From: an uncultured Gemmatimonadota bacterium | GTDB taxonomy: Bacteria; Gemmatimonadota; Gemmatimonadetes; Gemmatimonadales; Gemmatimonadaceae | NCBI GenBank assembly: GCA_946479995.1 | Contig: CAMLIU010000129.1 | Location: forward strand, 1 to 5,590 | Direction: 5' to 3' | Length of the DNA: 5,590 nucleotides | Shown here: one piece after another, positions 1-5,590 of the stretch | How the letters are laid out: each line of letters starts with the position of its first letter | Position numbering within the stretch: the first letter of the stretch is position 1 | Program-made: the position numbers and the translations under genes | The notes under the pieces: model-generated | What the model was told of the DNA's origin: nothing | The model's database searches: none | What the model saw: the letters and a program-made list of their open reading frames with translations, nothing else

Positions 1-1357
1 CCACCATGTCCATGTTGAGCTGCGCCACGATCGAGTCGCGCGGCACGGTGGGGTGGTCGGTGAACCACTGCGAACCCCACAATCCCTTCTCCTCGCCGGT
101 GTGCGACACGAACAGCAGCGAGCGGCGCGGACGCTCCGGAGCGGTCGCGAAGCGTTCGGCGATTTCGAGCAGCGCCACCGTGCCCGAGCCGTCGTCGTCC
201 GCGCCGTTGTTGATCGAATCCGGACGCGCGCCGCCGTGGGCGCGTGTCAGGCTGTCGCGCAGGAAGCGGATCCTCGCCGCTTCGGCTGCGGTCGGCTCGC
301 GCACGCGATCCTGAACGCCCTGCCGGCGGATCACCATGTTGTTCGCCAGCACGGAATCGTGGTCCAGCGGGCGCGACGTCATGCCGATGTGGTCGTTGTG
401 CGCGCCGATGGCCACGTACTCGCCATTGCGTGCCGGGTCGCTGCCGCGAAGGATGCCGATCACGTTCCGGGCAGGATACGCCGACGGGGTGTCGACGAAG
501 CCGACGTTGCCGGTCACCGTTGCTCCGGTCGCACCGACGCGCAGGCCGCCGAGCGAAGACACCTTGAGCATCCGCGCGGCAACCGCGGGCGAGACGATCA
601 TCACCGCCGGTCCCACGGCGACGTTCGGCTCCGATCGCGGATGCGTCTGCGCGCCGAGCAGGCGCGCCATCGAGGATTCGCTCAGCCCTTCCAGTGCGAC
701 GCCGGCGAGCCCGGCGGCGGAGGCGTACTGCTTCATCGGCCCTTCCAGGTAGAACCGGAAGTCACCCGCGCGCGCATTGGACGGCAGGGTGAAGACGACG
801 AGCTTGCCCGCTGCCGCGTCCGGCGCGATCAGCTGCTCGCCGAGCTGCCCGCCGTAGACCACCTGCACGCCGTCGAGCGACCGCGTCGTCTCCCCGACGG
901 GGAGAGACTGCCCTGCCGTGCCGGCGTAGATCGGAATCACGTCCGTGCCCAGCCGCAGCGGCACACCGTTCACGCTGAGCGAGCGCGTGCTGTCGATGCG
1001 CGAGATGATCACGGGGACGGTCTGGAAGTACGTCCCGTTCTCGCCGCCGGGTTCGAGGCCCATCCGCTTCATCTCGGCGGCGACGTAGTTGGTGCCTTTA
1101 ACGTTGCCCAGCGTGCCTGCCTCGCGGCCGAGCATGGAATCGTCGGCGAGGATGTAGAGGCGCGTCATCGCGTCGGCGGCCGTGATGGCGCCGACGGTCG
1201 GTTGGGGGGCGTGGGTCCGCATCTCACCAGTGGGCGAGGCGGGGACGGCGACACTCGTTCCAGCGGTCGCACAGCCAGCGAGCAGTGCTGCCACCACCAC
1301 TGCCACCGCCGCTGCCGAGCGCGACACGGGAATCCGGGAGAAGCATGAGATATCCAT
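1..1357 (-). CDS. Secreted M28-family zinc metallopeptidase, lipoprotein (partial, C-terminus beyond window)
   Basis: I translated the minus strand from the ATG at 1357-1355; it stays open for 452 codons to the left edge. Seen: a basic N-terminus (R8, R13), a hydrophobic stretch at ~15-27 and a lipobox LLAGC with Cys29, so a lipid-anchored envelope protein; Ala30 would fit outer-membrane sorting if Lol rules apply. Residues ~62-115 resemble the usual N-terminal region of M28 peptidases (LGREAGTLGN, then YVAAEMKRMGLEPGGENG). Residues ~160-285 look like an inserted PA domain. The di-zinc core follows: GAHNDHIG (His320 ligand, Asp322), NGADDDGSG (Asp387-389, the middle one bridging), TGEEKGLWGS (catalytic Glu422, ligand Glu423) and NMDM (ligand Asp450). 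The last histidine ligand must lie outside the window. Family role: release of N-terminal residues from peptides. About 68 residues separate His320 and Asp388, against ~20 in Aeromonas aminopeptidase. An in-frame GTG at 1372-1370 could add five residues; a weak GGGGTGA lies 11 bases before the ATG. Confidence 0.93.
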   Translation of the reverse strand, partial: MDISCFSRIPVSRSAAAVAVVVAALLAGCATAGTSVAVPASPTGEMRTHAPQPTVGAITAADAMTRLYILADDSMLGREAGTLGNVKGTNYVAAEMKRMGLEPGGENGTYFQTVPVIISRIDSTRSLSVNGVPLRLGTDVIPIYAGTAGQSLPVGETTRSLDGVQVVYGGQLGEQLIAPDAAAGKLVVFTLPSNARAGDFRFYLEGPMKQYASAAGLAGVALEGLSESSMARLLGAQTHPRSEPNVAVGPAVMIVSPAVAARMLKVSSLGGLRVGATGATVTGNVGFVDTPSAYPARNVIGILRGSDPARNGEYVAIGAHNDHIGMTSRPLDHDSVLANNMVIRRQGVQDRVREPTAAEAARIRFLRDSLTRAHGGARPDSINNGADDDGSGTVALLEIAERFATAPERPRRSLLFVSHTGEEKGLWGSQWFTDHPTVPRDSIVAQLNMDMV

Positions 1358-1421
1358 ATGAGAAAGTATCACCCCGCGGCCCGACCGGCGCGACCTCCCT
1401 GACTCACCGACCCCGCTACCA

Positions 1422-1443
1422 AATAGATAGCTAGCTAACTATT
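1422..1443. promoter_or_regulatory. Probable MarR operator: 22-bp near-perfect palindrome
   Basis: Ten of eleven base pairs are symmetric about the centre at 1432/1433; only 1427/1438 (A opposite A) breaks it. The core is TAGCTAGCTA at 1428-1437, flanked by AATAG on the left and CTATT on the right. It is strikingly AT-rich for this GC-rich sequence. It lies 8 bases before the MarR start and overlaps a -10-like hexamer, the usual place for an autorepressor site in MarR systems. The binding protein is inferred from position, not shown. The site also lies 64 bases upstream of the divergent M28 start. Confidence 0.72.
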
Positions 1444-1445
1444 AT
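1440..1445 (+). promoter_or_regulatory. Possible -10 element of the marR-efflux operon
   Basis: TATTAT differs from TATAAT at one position and shares bases 1440-1443 with the palindrome. A start of transcription about 7 bases downstream would fall on or next to the GTG at 1452, implying a leaderless or nearly leaderless message. This fits the absence of any Shine-Dalgarno sequence there. No convincing -35 hexamer is seen at the expected spacing (around 1416-1423), so the call is tentative. On the other strand TATCTA (1429-1424) could serve the M28 gene, with equally weak support. Confidence 0.38.
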
Positions 1446-1451
1446 TCCTGC

Positions 1452-1934
1452 GTGTCCTCCGGCAACTCCGCCTCCCGTCGCGACGAGCTCGAGACTGCCT
1501 TCATCGGGTCGGTCAGCGCCCTGCGGCGCGAGCTGCGCCGCGTCTACGACCGTGAGCTCGCGCCCACCGGGCTCTCGCTCGCCCACGCCCACCCGCTCGT
1601 GCTCATCGCCGAGCACCCGACGCTGAGCCAGCGAGAGCTCGCCGAGCGTCTCGAGATAGAGGGGCCCACGCTCGTGCGGCTCCTCCACCAGCTGGGCGCG
1701 ATGGGGCTCGTCAAGCGGGAGCAGAACCCGAACGATCATCGCGCCAACACCCTGCACCTCACCGCCGCCGGAAGGTCCACCGCGAAGCGCCTGCGTCGCG
1801 CCATGGATGCCGTGCGCGCGCGGCTCCTCGCCGGGGTGTCCGACGACGAGCTTGCCGACGCGCTTCGCGTGTTCGACGCGGTGCGAACCTCACTGACACG
1901 CGGCGACCTCGCCGCCACCGCTACCAATGGCTGA
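1452..1934 (+). CDS. MarR-family winged-helix transcriptional regulator
   Basis: A 160-residue protein, normal for the family. Predicted order: an N-terminal dimerisation helix (~11-36), a helical linker with AHAHPLVLIAEHP (~45-56), the DNA-binding helix-turn-helix (~57-82, LSQRELAERLEIEGPTLVRL), a wing (~88-104) with the conserved Asp95-x-Arg97 and following LHLT, then a long C-terminal dimerisation helix (~106-148). MarR proteins bind palindromic operators as dimers and usually release DNA on binding a small aromatic or phenolic ligand, or on cysteine oxidation; this protein has no cysteine, so a ligand mechanism is more likely. The GTG at 1452 is the first start after an in-frame TAG at 1428-1430; no Shine-Dalgarno is seen. 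The stop overlaps the transporter start by 8 bases, so the two are almost surely one operon. Its likely target is the palindrome directly upstream. Confidence 0.92.
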   Translation: MSSGNSASRRDELETAFIGSVSALRRELRRVYDRELAPTGLSLAHAHPLVLIAEHPTLSQRELAERLEIEGPTLVRLLHQLGAMGLVKREQNPNDHRANTLHLTAAGRSTAKRLRRAMDAVRARLLAGVSDDELADALRVFDAVRTSLTRGDLAATATNG

Positions 1935-3552
1935 AGCCGTTCGAATAGTAGAGTTGCCGGCGGACGAGGAGCCCACTGCGGTCCTCGAGCCCGTCGGCCC
2001 GATACGCCACGAGGGCGCCGAGCATCGCTACATCATCGCCTTCGCGGTCGTGCTCGCCGCCGTGATGCAGGTGATCGACAGCTCGATCGTCAACGTCGCC
2101 CTCCCCGACATGATGGGGAACCTCGGCGCGAGCCTGGACGAGATTGCGTGGGTCTCCACGGGCTACATCCTCGCCAGCGTCATCGTCATCCCGCTCACCG
2201 GCTTCCTCGGCGACCTGTTCGGGCGGAAGCGCTACTTCGTCGGATCCATCATACTCTTCACCGCCTCGAGCTTCTTCTGCGGCGCGTCGGGCACCCTCAC
2301 GGAGCTCATCCTCTGGCGCATCGTGCAGGGCATCGGGGGCGGCGCGCTGATGACCGTGTCGCAGGCCGTGCTGTTCGAGTCCTTTCCGACGGAAGAGGCG
2401 GGCATGGCGATGGCGCTGTTCGGGCTCGGCGTGATGGTGGGCCCGACGATCGGCCCGACCCTCGGTGGCTGGCTCACCGACAACTATGGCTGGCCGTGGA
2501 TCTTCTACGTGAACATTCCCGTCGGCATCATGGCGGCGGTGATGATCGCCGGCTACGTGCATGACCCCGCGCACCAGAAGAAGCCGCGCAGCATCGACTA
2601 CGCCGGCATCGCGCTGCTCGCGATCAGCGTCGGCGCCCTGCAGTACGTGCTGGAGCACGGCGAGCGCGAGGACTGGTTCGCGTCGCACTTCATCCTCGCC
2701 CTCACTGTCATCGGCGTGCTCGGTGGCATCGCGCTCGTCTGGCGTGAGCTGACCACCGACCATCCGGTCGTCGACTTTCGCGTGCTGCGCCACCGGCAGA
2801 TGTGGGTGGGAACGGTGCTGGGCGTCGTGATGGGCGTCGGCCTCTACGCCATGTCGTTCACGCTTCCGGTCTTCCTTCAGGGCAACCTGCGCATGACCGC
2901 CGAGCAGACCGGGCTCGTGCTGCTCCCGGGCGCGATCGCGACGGCGGTCTCGATGTGGGTGGTGGGGCGGCTGACGAAACGAATCGACCCGCGGCTGCTC
3001 ATCGCCAGCGGCGCGCTGATCTTCGCCTATGCGGCGTGGGAGCTGTCGAAGATGACGAGCCAGAGTGGCGGCAACGACTTCTTCTGGCCACTCATCTTCC
3101 GGGGCGTTGGGCTCGGCCTGATGTTCGTGCCGCTCACGACCATCACCCTCGCCGAGCTTGCGCCAACCGAGCTCGCGCAGGGCACGGGACTGTACAACTT
3201 CTTCCGCCAGCTCGGCGGCTCGTTCGGGATCGCCGGCATCTCCACGCTGCTCATCCGCTTCACCGCGGAGAACCGGGCCAACCTGGTGCAGCACGTGTCG
3301 GCGTCCGACCCGACGAGCCTGGCGCGCCTGCAGGCGTTCACGCAGGGCATGGTGGCACGCGGCGCCGATCTCTGGACGGCGAAGCGGCGCGCCCTGGCGC
3401 TCATGGACGCTCAGCTCATGGGGCAGGCGAGCGTGATCGCGTATGGCCGCATCTACGTGCTGAGCGCGATCATCATCCTCGTGCTCATCCCGCTGCTCCT
3501 CCTCGTCCGCAAGACGAAGGGTGCCGCCGGGGCGCACGCGATCATGGAGTAA
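1927..3552 (+). CDS. DHA2-family (EmrB/QacA-type) 14-helix MFS drug efflux transporter
   Basis: A 541-residue inner-membrane proton-coupled exporter, a typical length for this group. Seen in order: a soluble N-terminal tail (1-34); TM1 with the DHA motif DSSIVNVALP (51-60, Asp51); motif A GDLFGRKR (95-102) after TM2; the motif B arginine Arg131 in WRIVQGIGGG; the antiporter motif C GLGVMVGPTIGPTLGGWL (166-183); WPWIFYVNIPVG (189-200) at TM6; and FFRQLGGSFGIA (425-436) in TM13. Fourteen hydrophobic segments can be counted, with a long extracytoplasmic loop (~446-505) before TM14, as in EmrB. Substrates cannot be read from the sequence. EmrB-type pumps often work with an EmrA adaptor and an outer-membrane channel; neither is encoded here. 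The start lies inside the end of the MarR gene with no ribosome site of its own, suggesting translational coupling. Its end overlaps the convergent hydrolase gene by 11 bases. Confidence 0.95.
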   Translation: MAEAVRIVELPADEEPTAVLEPVGPIRHEGAEHRYIIAFAVVLAAVMQVIDSSIVNVALPDMMGNLGASLDEIAWVSTGYILASVIVIPLTGFLGDLFGRKRYFVGSIILFTASSFFCGASGTLTELILWRIVQGIGGGALMTVSQAVLFESFPTEEAGMAMALFGLGVMVGPTIGPTLGGWLTDNYGWPWIFYVNIPVGIMAAVMIAGYVHDPAHQKKPRSIDYAGIALLAISVGALQYVLEHGEREDWFASHFILALTVIGVLGGIALVWRELTTDHPVVDFRVLRHRQMWVGTVLGVVMGVGLYAMSFTLPVFLQGNLRMTAEQTGLVLLPGAIATAVSMWVVGRLTKRIDPRLLIASGALIFAYAAWELSKMTSQSGGNDFFWPLIFRGVGLGLMFVPLTTITLAELAPTELAQGTGLYNFFRQLGGSFGIAGISTLLIRFTAENRANLVQHVSASDPTSLARLQAFTQGMVARGADLWTAKRRALALMDAQLMGQASVIAYGRIYVLSAIIILVLIPLLLLVRKTKGAAGAHAIME

Positions 3553-4675
3553 GGAACGCCTCGGCGAGACGCGGGGCCGCGCGCACGAAGGTATAGTCGC
3601 TGTTCACGAGCAGGGCGAGCACGAGCTTCTGCTCGGGATAGATGAGCAGGTACGCCGTGCCGCCCACCGAGCCGCCGCTGTGGTAGACGCGCTGGCGTCC
3701 GGCGGCGTCGCGATCCACGAACCAGCCCATGCCGTAGCCCGTCGCTTTCCCGTCCATGGTGCGTTGCGAGGTCCAGAGCATGCGCCGCGTCTCCGGCTTC
3801 AGCAGTGCGCCATCGAGGAGGAGCTGGCCCACGCGCGCCAGGTCCTCGGTGGTGGAGAGGAACCCGCCGCCGGCCCACTTGTAGCTGTTGTCCACGTACG
3901 GCGCGTTCACGATGCCGTTCCCGCTGTCGGCGTGCGTGTAGAAGCGCGCGCGAAAGGGCACCAGGCTGTCCGCGTATTCCGCGACGGTATGCTGGAGCCC
4001 GAGGGGCTCGAAGACGCGCTTCGTCATGAACTGCACGAACGGCTCCCCCGCTGCCGACTCCATCGCGGCGCTGAGGAGGTTGAAGCCGTACGAGGAGTAG
4101 GAGAAGCGCGTGCCCGGTGCGAACAGCAGGGTGTCACCCTTGAAGATGTCCAGCGCCTCGGTGACGGTGGCGTAGTGGCGCTGGATCAGCATCTCGTTCC
4201 CGCGATAGTGCCGGATCCCGGCCACGTGGCCGGCGAGCTCGCGCGCCGTGATCGGCTGCCGCTTCACGGGAAAGGACGGCACATAGCGCTGGATCGGCGC
4301 GTCGAGATCCAGCTTTCCTTCCTGCACGAGCAGGCCGAGGCCGATTGCGGTGAGCGACTTGGACACGCTGCCGATGCGGAAGCGCGTGAGCGGCGTGACG
4401 GCCACGCGCTGCTCCATGTCGGCCCAGCCGAATCCCTCGCTCCAGACCACCTCGCCATCCTTCACCACGGTGATCGAGGCGCCCGGCGCCCCGAGCGCCC
4501 GCATGGTGTCGAGGATGAAGCGGCGGTCGGCGAGGATGGCCGACGCATGATCGCTCGGTTGCCCGGCGACCGCCGCCGTCGGCATGCGTGGCGGCGCCGA
4601 CACCTGCGCCCTCGCGCCCGTGGCGGCCGCGGCGACGAGGAGGACTGAACGGAGCAGGTGGTTGACGCGAATCAT
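3542..4675 (-). CDS. Exported serine hydrolase, beta-lactamase/class C-like (PF00144 type)
   Basis: A 377-residue protein. The first 23 residues form a Sec signal peptide (Arg3 and Arg9, hydrophobic 11-19, ARA before a probable cut at Ala23/Gln24), so it acts in the periplasm or outside. The penicillin-recognising fold shows its three motifs: Ser103-x-x-Lys106 in GSVSK (nucleophile and base), Tyr193-Ser-Ser195 in RFSYSSYGFNLL where class C enzymes have Tyr-x-Asn, and His332-Ser-Gly334 in YHSGGSVGG, replacing Lys-Thr-Gly. The last two substitutions are more typical of esterases, D-amino-acid peptidases and LACTB-like proteases than of true beta-lactamases, so antibiotic hydrolysis should not be assumed; the substrate is unknown. 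The ATG at 4675 is chosen because it gives an intact signal peptide; no Shine-Dalgarno is visible. Its ATGA overlaps the stop of a doubtful upstream frame. Convergent with the transporter and sharing 11 bases with it. Confidence 0.92.
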   Translation of the reverse strand: MIRVNHLLRSVLLVAAAATGARAQVSAPPRMPTAAVAGQPSDHASAILADRRFILDTMRALGAPGASITVVKDGEVVWSEGFGWADMEQRVAVTPLTRFRIGSVSKSLTAIGLGLLVQEGKLDLDAPIQRYVPSFPVKRQPITARELAGHVAGIRHYRGNEMLIQRHYATVTEALDIFKGDTLLFAPGTRFSYSSYGFNLLSAAMESAAGEPFVQFMTKRVFEPLGLQHTVAEYADSLVPFRARFYTHADSGNGIVNAPYVDNSYKWAGGGFLSTTEDLARVGQLLLDGALLKPETRRMLWTSQRTMDGKATGYGMGWFVDRDAAGRQRVYHSGGSVGGTAYLLIYPEQKLVLALLVNSDYTFVRAAPRLAEAFLTP

Positions 4676-4938
4676 CGCGAGGAGGGCCAGTCCTGGCGCA
4701 CGAGATCGGCGGCAAGGTCGTGCCGGCTGGCGGCTCTCGCGAGCGCCCGGTCCAGGTCGAACAGCACCGAGAGCCGGCGCGTCCGTTCCGCGAACGAATC
4801 TTCAGTCGTGCCACCCTCTCCTGCGGAGAGGGTGGCCTCAGCCTGCTTGTGCATCGGGCAATCGGTGCGCGCCTGGGCAGAAGCCGTGCGGGCGCGGGGA
4901 GCCACACTCGTCGTGGCCCGCTCGATCCGCCTCCGCAC
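4672..4938 (-). CDS. Doubtful small frame (88 codons) ending in ATGA overlap with the hydrolase gene
   Basis: I do not recognise this product. It begins at a GTG with no ribosome site and ends with a TGA that overlaps the hydrolase ATG by four bases, a pattern common in operons. The second half (residues ~46-88) uses mostly codons ending in G or C and would form an amphipathic helix rich in Arg, Ala, Leu and Asp; the first half is Arg/Ala/Thr-rich and looks like random high-GC translation. Residues 35-43 are encoded by the hairpin at 4810-4836, so a repeat may have inserted into it. No signal peptide, membrane segment or known motif is seen. It could be a real small gene, the tail of a decayed gene, or chance; chance is somewhat more likely. 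Confidence 0.25.
   Translation of the reverse strand: MRRRIERATTSVAPRARTASAQARTDCPMHKQAEATLSAGEGGTTEDSFAERTRRLSVLFDLDRALARAASRHDLAADLVRQDWPSSR
4810..4836. repeat. REP-like palindrome: 12-bp perfect stem, 3-base loop
   Basis: The arm GCCACCCTCTCC (4810-4821) is followed by TGC and then its exact reverse complement (4825-4836). No T-run follows on either strand, so it is a poor intrinsic terminator. The CCCTCTCC/GGAGAGGG arms around a short loop resemble dispersed palindromic repeats common in GC-rich genomes. Only one copy is present in the window, so repeat status is inferred from form and location between genes. Confidence 0.55.
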
Positions 4939-4991
4939 GGCGAGCCGGGAAGATGCAGAGGTCAGGCGCGATGCGGAAGGATCAGAAAGCG

Positions 4992-5020
4992 CTGGAGCCC
5001 GACGGTCTCCCGGGCTCCAG
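4992..5020 (-). terminator. Second hairpin downstream of gyrB, possible backup terminator
   Basis: CTGGAGCCCG (4992-5001) and CGGGCTCCAG (5011-5020) form a perfect 10-bp stem with a 9-base loop. Reading with gyrB, the stem is followed by CGCTTTCTGAT, which has only a short T-run. It stands 9 bases beyond the main terminator and may act as a tandem fallback; it could equally be another structure. Confidence 0.4.
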
Positions 5021-5029
5021 AGAAAGGAA

Positions 5030-5063
5030 CAGGGGCGGAGAGCCCTGAAGCTCTCCGCCCCTG
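5030..5063 (-). terminator. Intrinsic terminator of gyrB
   Basis: A perfect 14-bp GC-rich stem: arm CAGGGGCGGAGAGC at 5030-5043, its reverse complement at 5050-5063, with a six-base loop. In the gyrB direction it starts about 50 bases after the stop codon and is followed by TTCCTTTCTCT, a T-rich if interrupted tail. Position, stem strength and tail together make a good rho-independent terminator. Confidence 0.8.
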
Positions 5064-5114
5064 CGCCTTCATCAAGAAGGCGATCGACGAGGGACTACGC
5101 AGCCATCCGTCGCG

Positions 5115-5590
5115 TCAGATATCCAGGTTCGACGCGAACTTCGCGTTCGTCTCGATGAACAGCCGCCGCGGCTCGACCTCGTCGCCCATCAGCGTCCGGA
5201 ATGCCTCGTCCGCCTGGACCGCGTCCTCCACGTTCACCTTGAGCAGCGTGCGCGTGTTGGGGTCCATCGTCGTGTCGAAGAGCTGGTCGGCATTCATCTC
5301 GCCGAGGCCCTTGTAGCGCTGCAGGTTGATCCCCGTCTTGCCGTCGGGTGACAGGCGCTTGGCGATCTCGTCGCGCTCCTTGAGGTCGAAGGCGTAGTAC
5401 GCCTCCTTCCCCTTCGCCACCCGGAAGAGGGGTGGCTGCGCGATGTACACGTAACCCGCCTCGATCAGCTCCGGCATCTGCCGGTAGAAGAAGGTGAGAA
5501 GAAGCGTGCGGATGTGCGCGCCGTCCACGTCGGCATCGGTCATGATGATGACCTTGTGGTAGCGCGCCTTCGTGACGTCGAACTCGTCCT
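5115..5590 (-). CDS. gyrB: DNA gyrase subunit B, C-terminal 157 residues (partial)
   Basis: The frame is open to the right edge and ends with TGA at 5117-5115. GyrB is the ATPase subunit of the A2B2 gyrase that introduces negative supercoils into DNA; this part carries the end of the TOPRIM metal-binding domain and the C-terminal domain that contacts GyrA. Seen: [19 protein letters not shown] with the acidic triad of the DxDxD motif (codons at 5537-5535, 5531-5529 and 5525-5523, matching E. coli Asp498, Asp500 and Asp502), [28 protein letters not shown] and the terminal NLDI. The ending [14 protein letters not shown] and the VEPRR signature favour GyrB over ParE. The ~170-residue insert that E. 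coli carries before RYKGLGEMN is absent, as in most other bacteria. The ATG at 5543 is an internal methionine, not the start. A terminator follows the gene. Confidence 0.95.
   Translation of the reverse strand, partial: DEFDVTKARYHKVIIMTDADVDGAHIRTLLLTFFYRQMPELIEAGYVYIAQPPLFRVAKGKEAYYAFDLKERDEIAKRLSPDGKTGINLQRYKGLGEMNADQLFDTTMDPNTRTLLKVNVEDAVQADEAFRTLMGDEVEPRRLFIETNAKFASNLDI

Larger units (their letters stand above)
4676..5114. other. Spacer between gyrB and the hydrolase gene
   Basis: This 439-base stretch separates two minus-strand genes. It holds three strong inverted repeats (4810-4836, 4992-5020 and 5030-5063), listed separately, and the doubtful small frame. Open frames on the plus strand run through all the hairpins and continue into the antisense of gyrB, which argues against coding. 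I see no tRNA, rRNA or clear promoter for the hydrolase. The terminator next to gyrB suggests the hydrolase has its own promoter in the left part of this spacer. Confidence 0.6.

Noticed and set aside
53..1348. Long plus-strand open frame (431 codons) opposite the M28 peptidase
   Set aside because: Its Arg/His/Ala-rich translation has no recognisable motif, while the minus strand encodes a full set of M28 motifs. Long antisense frames are expected in high-GC DNA.
1424..1441. Tandem 4-base repeat TAGA-TAGC-TAGC-TAAC as a microsatellite
   Set aside because: It is short and imperfect; the two-fold symmetry across 22 bases and the position before a MarR gene explain it better as an operator.
1921..3537. 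Minus-strand 538-codon frame opposite the transporter
   Set aside because: The product would be almost all Arg, His, Asp, Glu and Ala, the mirror of a hydrophobic MFS protein's codons. It has no domain or start signal.
3521..4648. Plus-strand 375-codon frame opposite the serine hydrolase
   Set aside because: Low-complexity charged composition, and it conflicts with a hydrolase that has a signal peptide and catalytic motifs.
1927..4675. A resistance island linking efflux pump, beta-lactamase-like enzyme and gyrB
   Set aside because: The hydrolase is convergent and lacks classical beta-lactamase motifs, gyrB is a housekeeping gene, and no mobile-element ends, integrase or composition break are seen.
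4753..4770. VLFDLD in the small minus-strand frame, resembling the HAD phosphatase motif
   Set aside because: The DGT that should follow is absent and only about 25 residues remain, so no HAD domain can be present.
4658..5158. Plus-strand frame of 166 codons (and overlapping ones) across the spacer
   Set aside because: They run through all three hairpins and into the antisense of gyrB, and show no motif or ribosome site.

Overview
The window looks like an ordinary chromosomal stretch of a high-GC diderm bacterium. It carries five protein genes, two of them cut by the window edges. The diderm assignment rests on a lipoprotein-type secreted peptidase and a periplasmic-type serine hydrolase. 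The codon choice, the M28 lipoprotein with a long insert between its metal motifs, and a GyrB lacking the insert seen in E. coli together suggest Gemmatimonadota or a similar phylum. That placement is inference from general resemblance, not a search result.

Layout, left to right. (1) Bases 1-1357, minus strand: the first ~452 residues of a secreted M28 metallopeptidase lipoprotein, with its C-terminus beyond the left edge. (2) Bases 1358-1451: a short divergent control region holding a 22-bp, AT-rich, nearly perfect palindrome that overlaps a -10-like hexamer next to a GTG start. (3) Bases 1452-3552, plus strand: a two-gene operon of a MarR-family regulator and a 14-helix drug/H+ antiporter of the DHA2 (EmrB/QacA) group, overlapping by 8 bases. 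(4) Bases 3542-4675, minus strand: an exported serine beta-lactamase-like hydrolase (PF00144 type) whose end overlaps the end of the transporter by 11 bases. (5) Bases 4676-5114: a mostly non-coding spacer with three strong hairpins; one is a convincing gyrB terminator and another looks like a REP-type palindrome. A doubtful 88-codon frame also lies here and ends in an ATGA overlap with the hydrolase. (6) Bases 5115-5590, minus strand: the C-terminal 157 residues of DNA gyrase subunit B.

Functionally, the MarR protein probably represses its own operon by binding the palindrome and so controls the efflux pump. The same site lies upstream of the divergent M28 gene, so it may control that gene as well. 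The hydrolase and gyrB appear unrelated to this circuit. I found no clear sign of an undescribed system; the operator/leaderless-start arrangement, the M28 insert and the small frame before the hydrolase deserve the closest second look.
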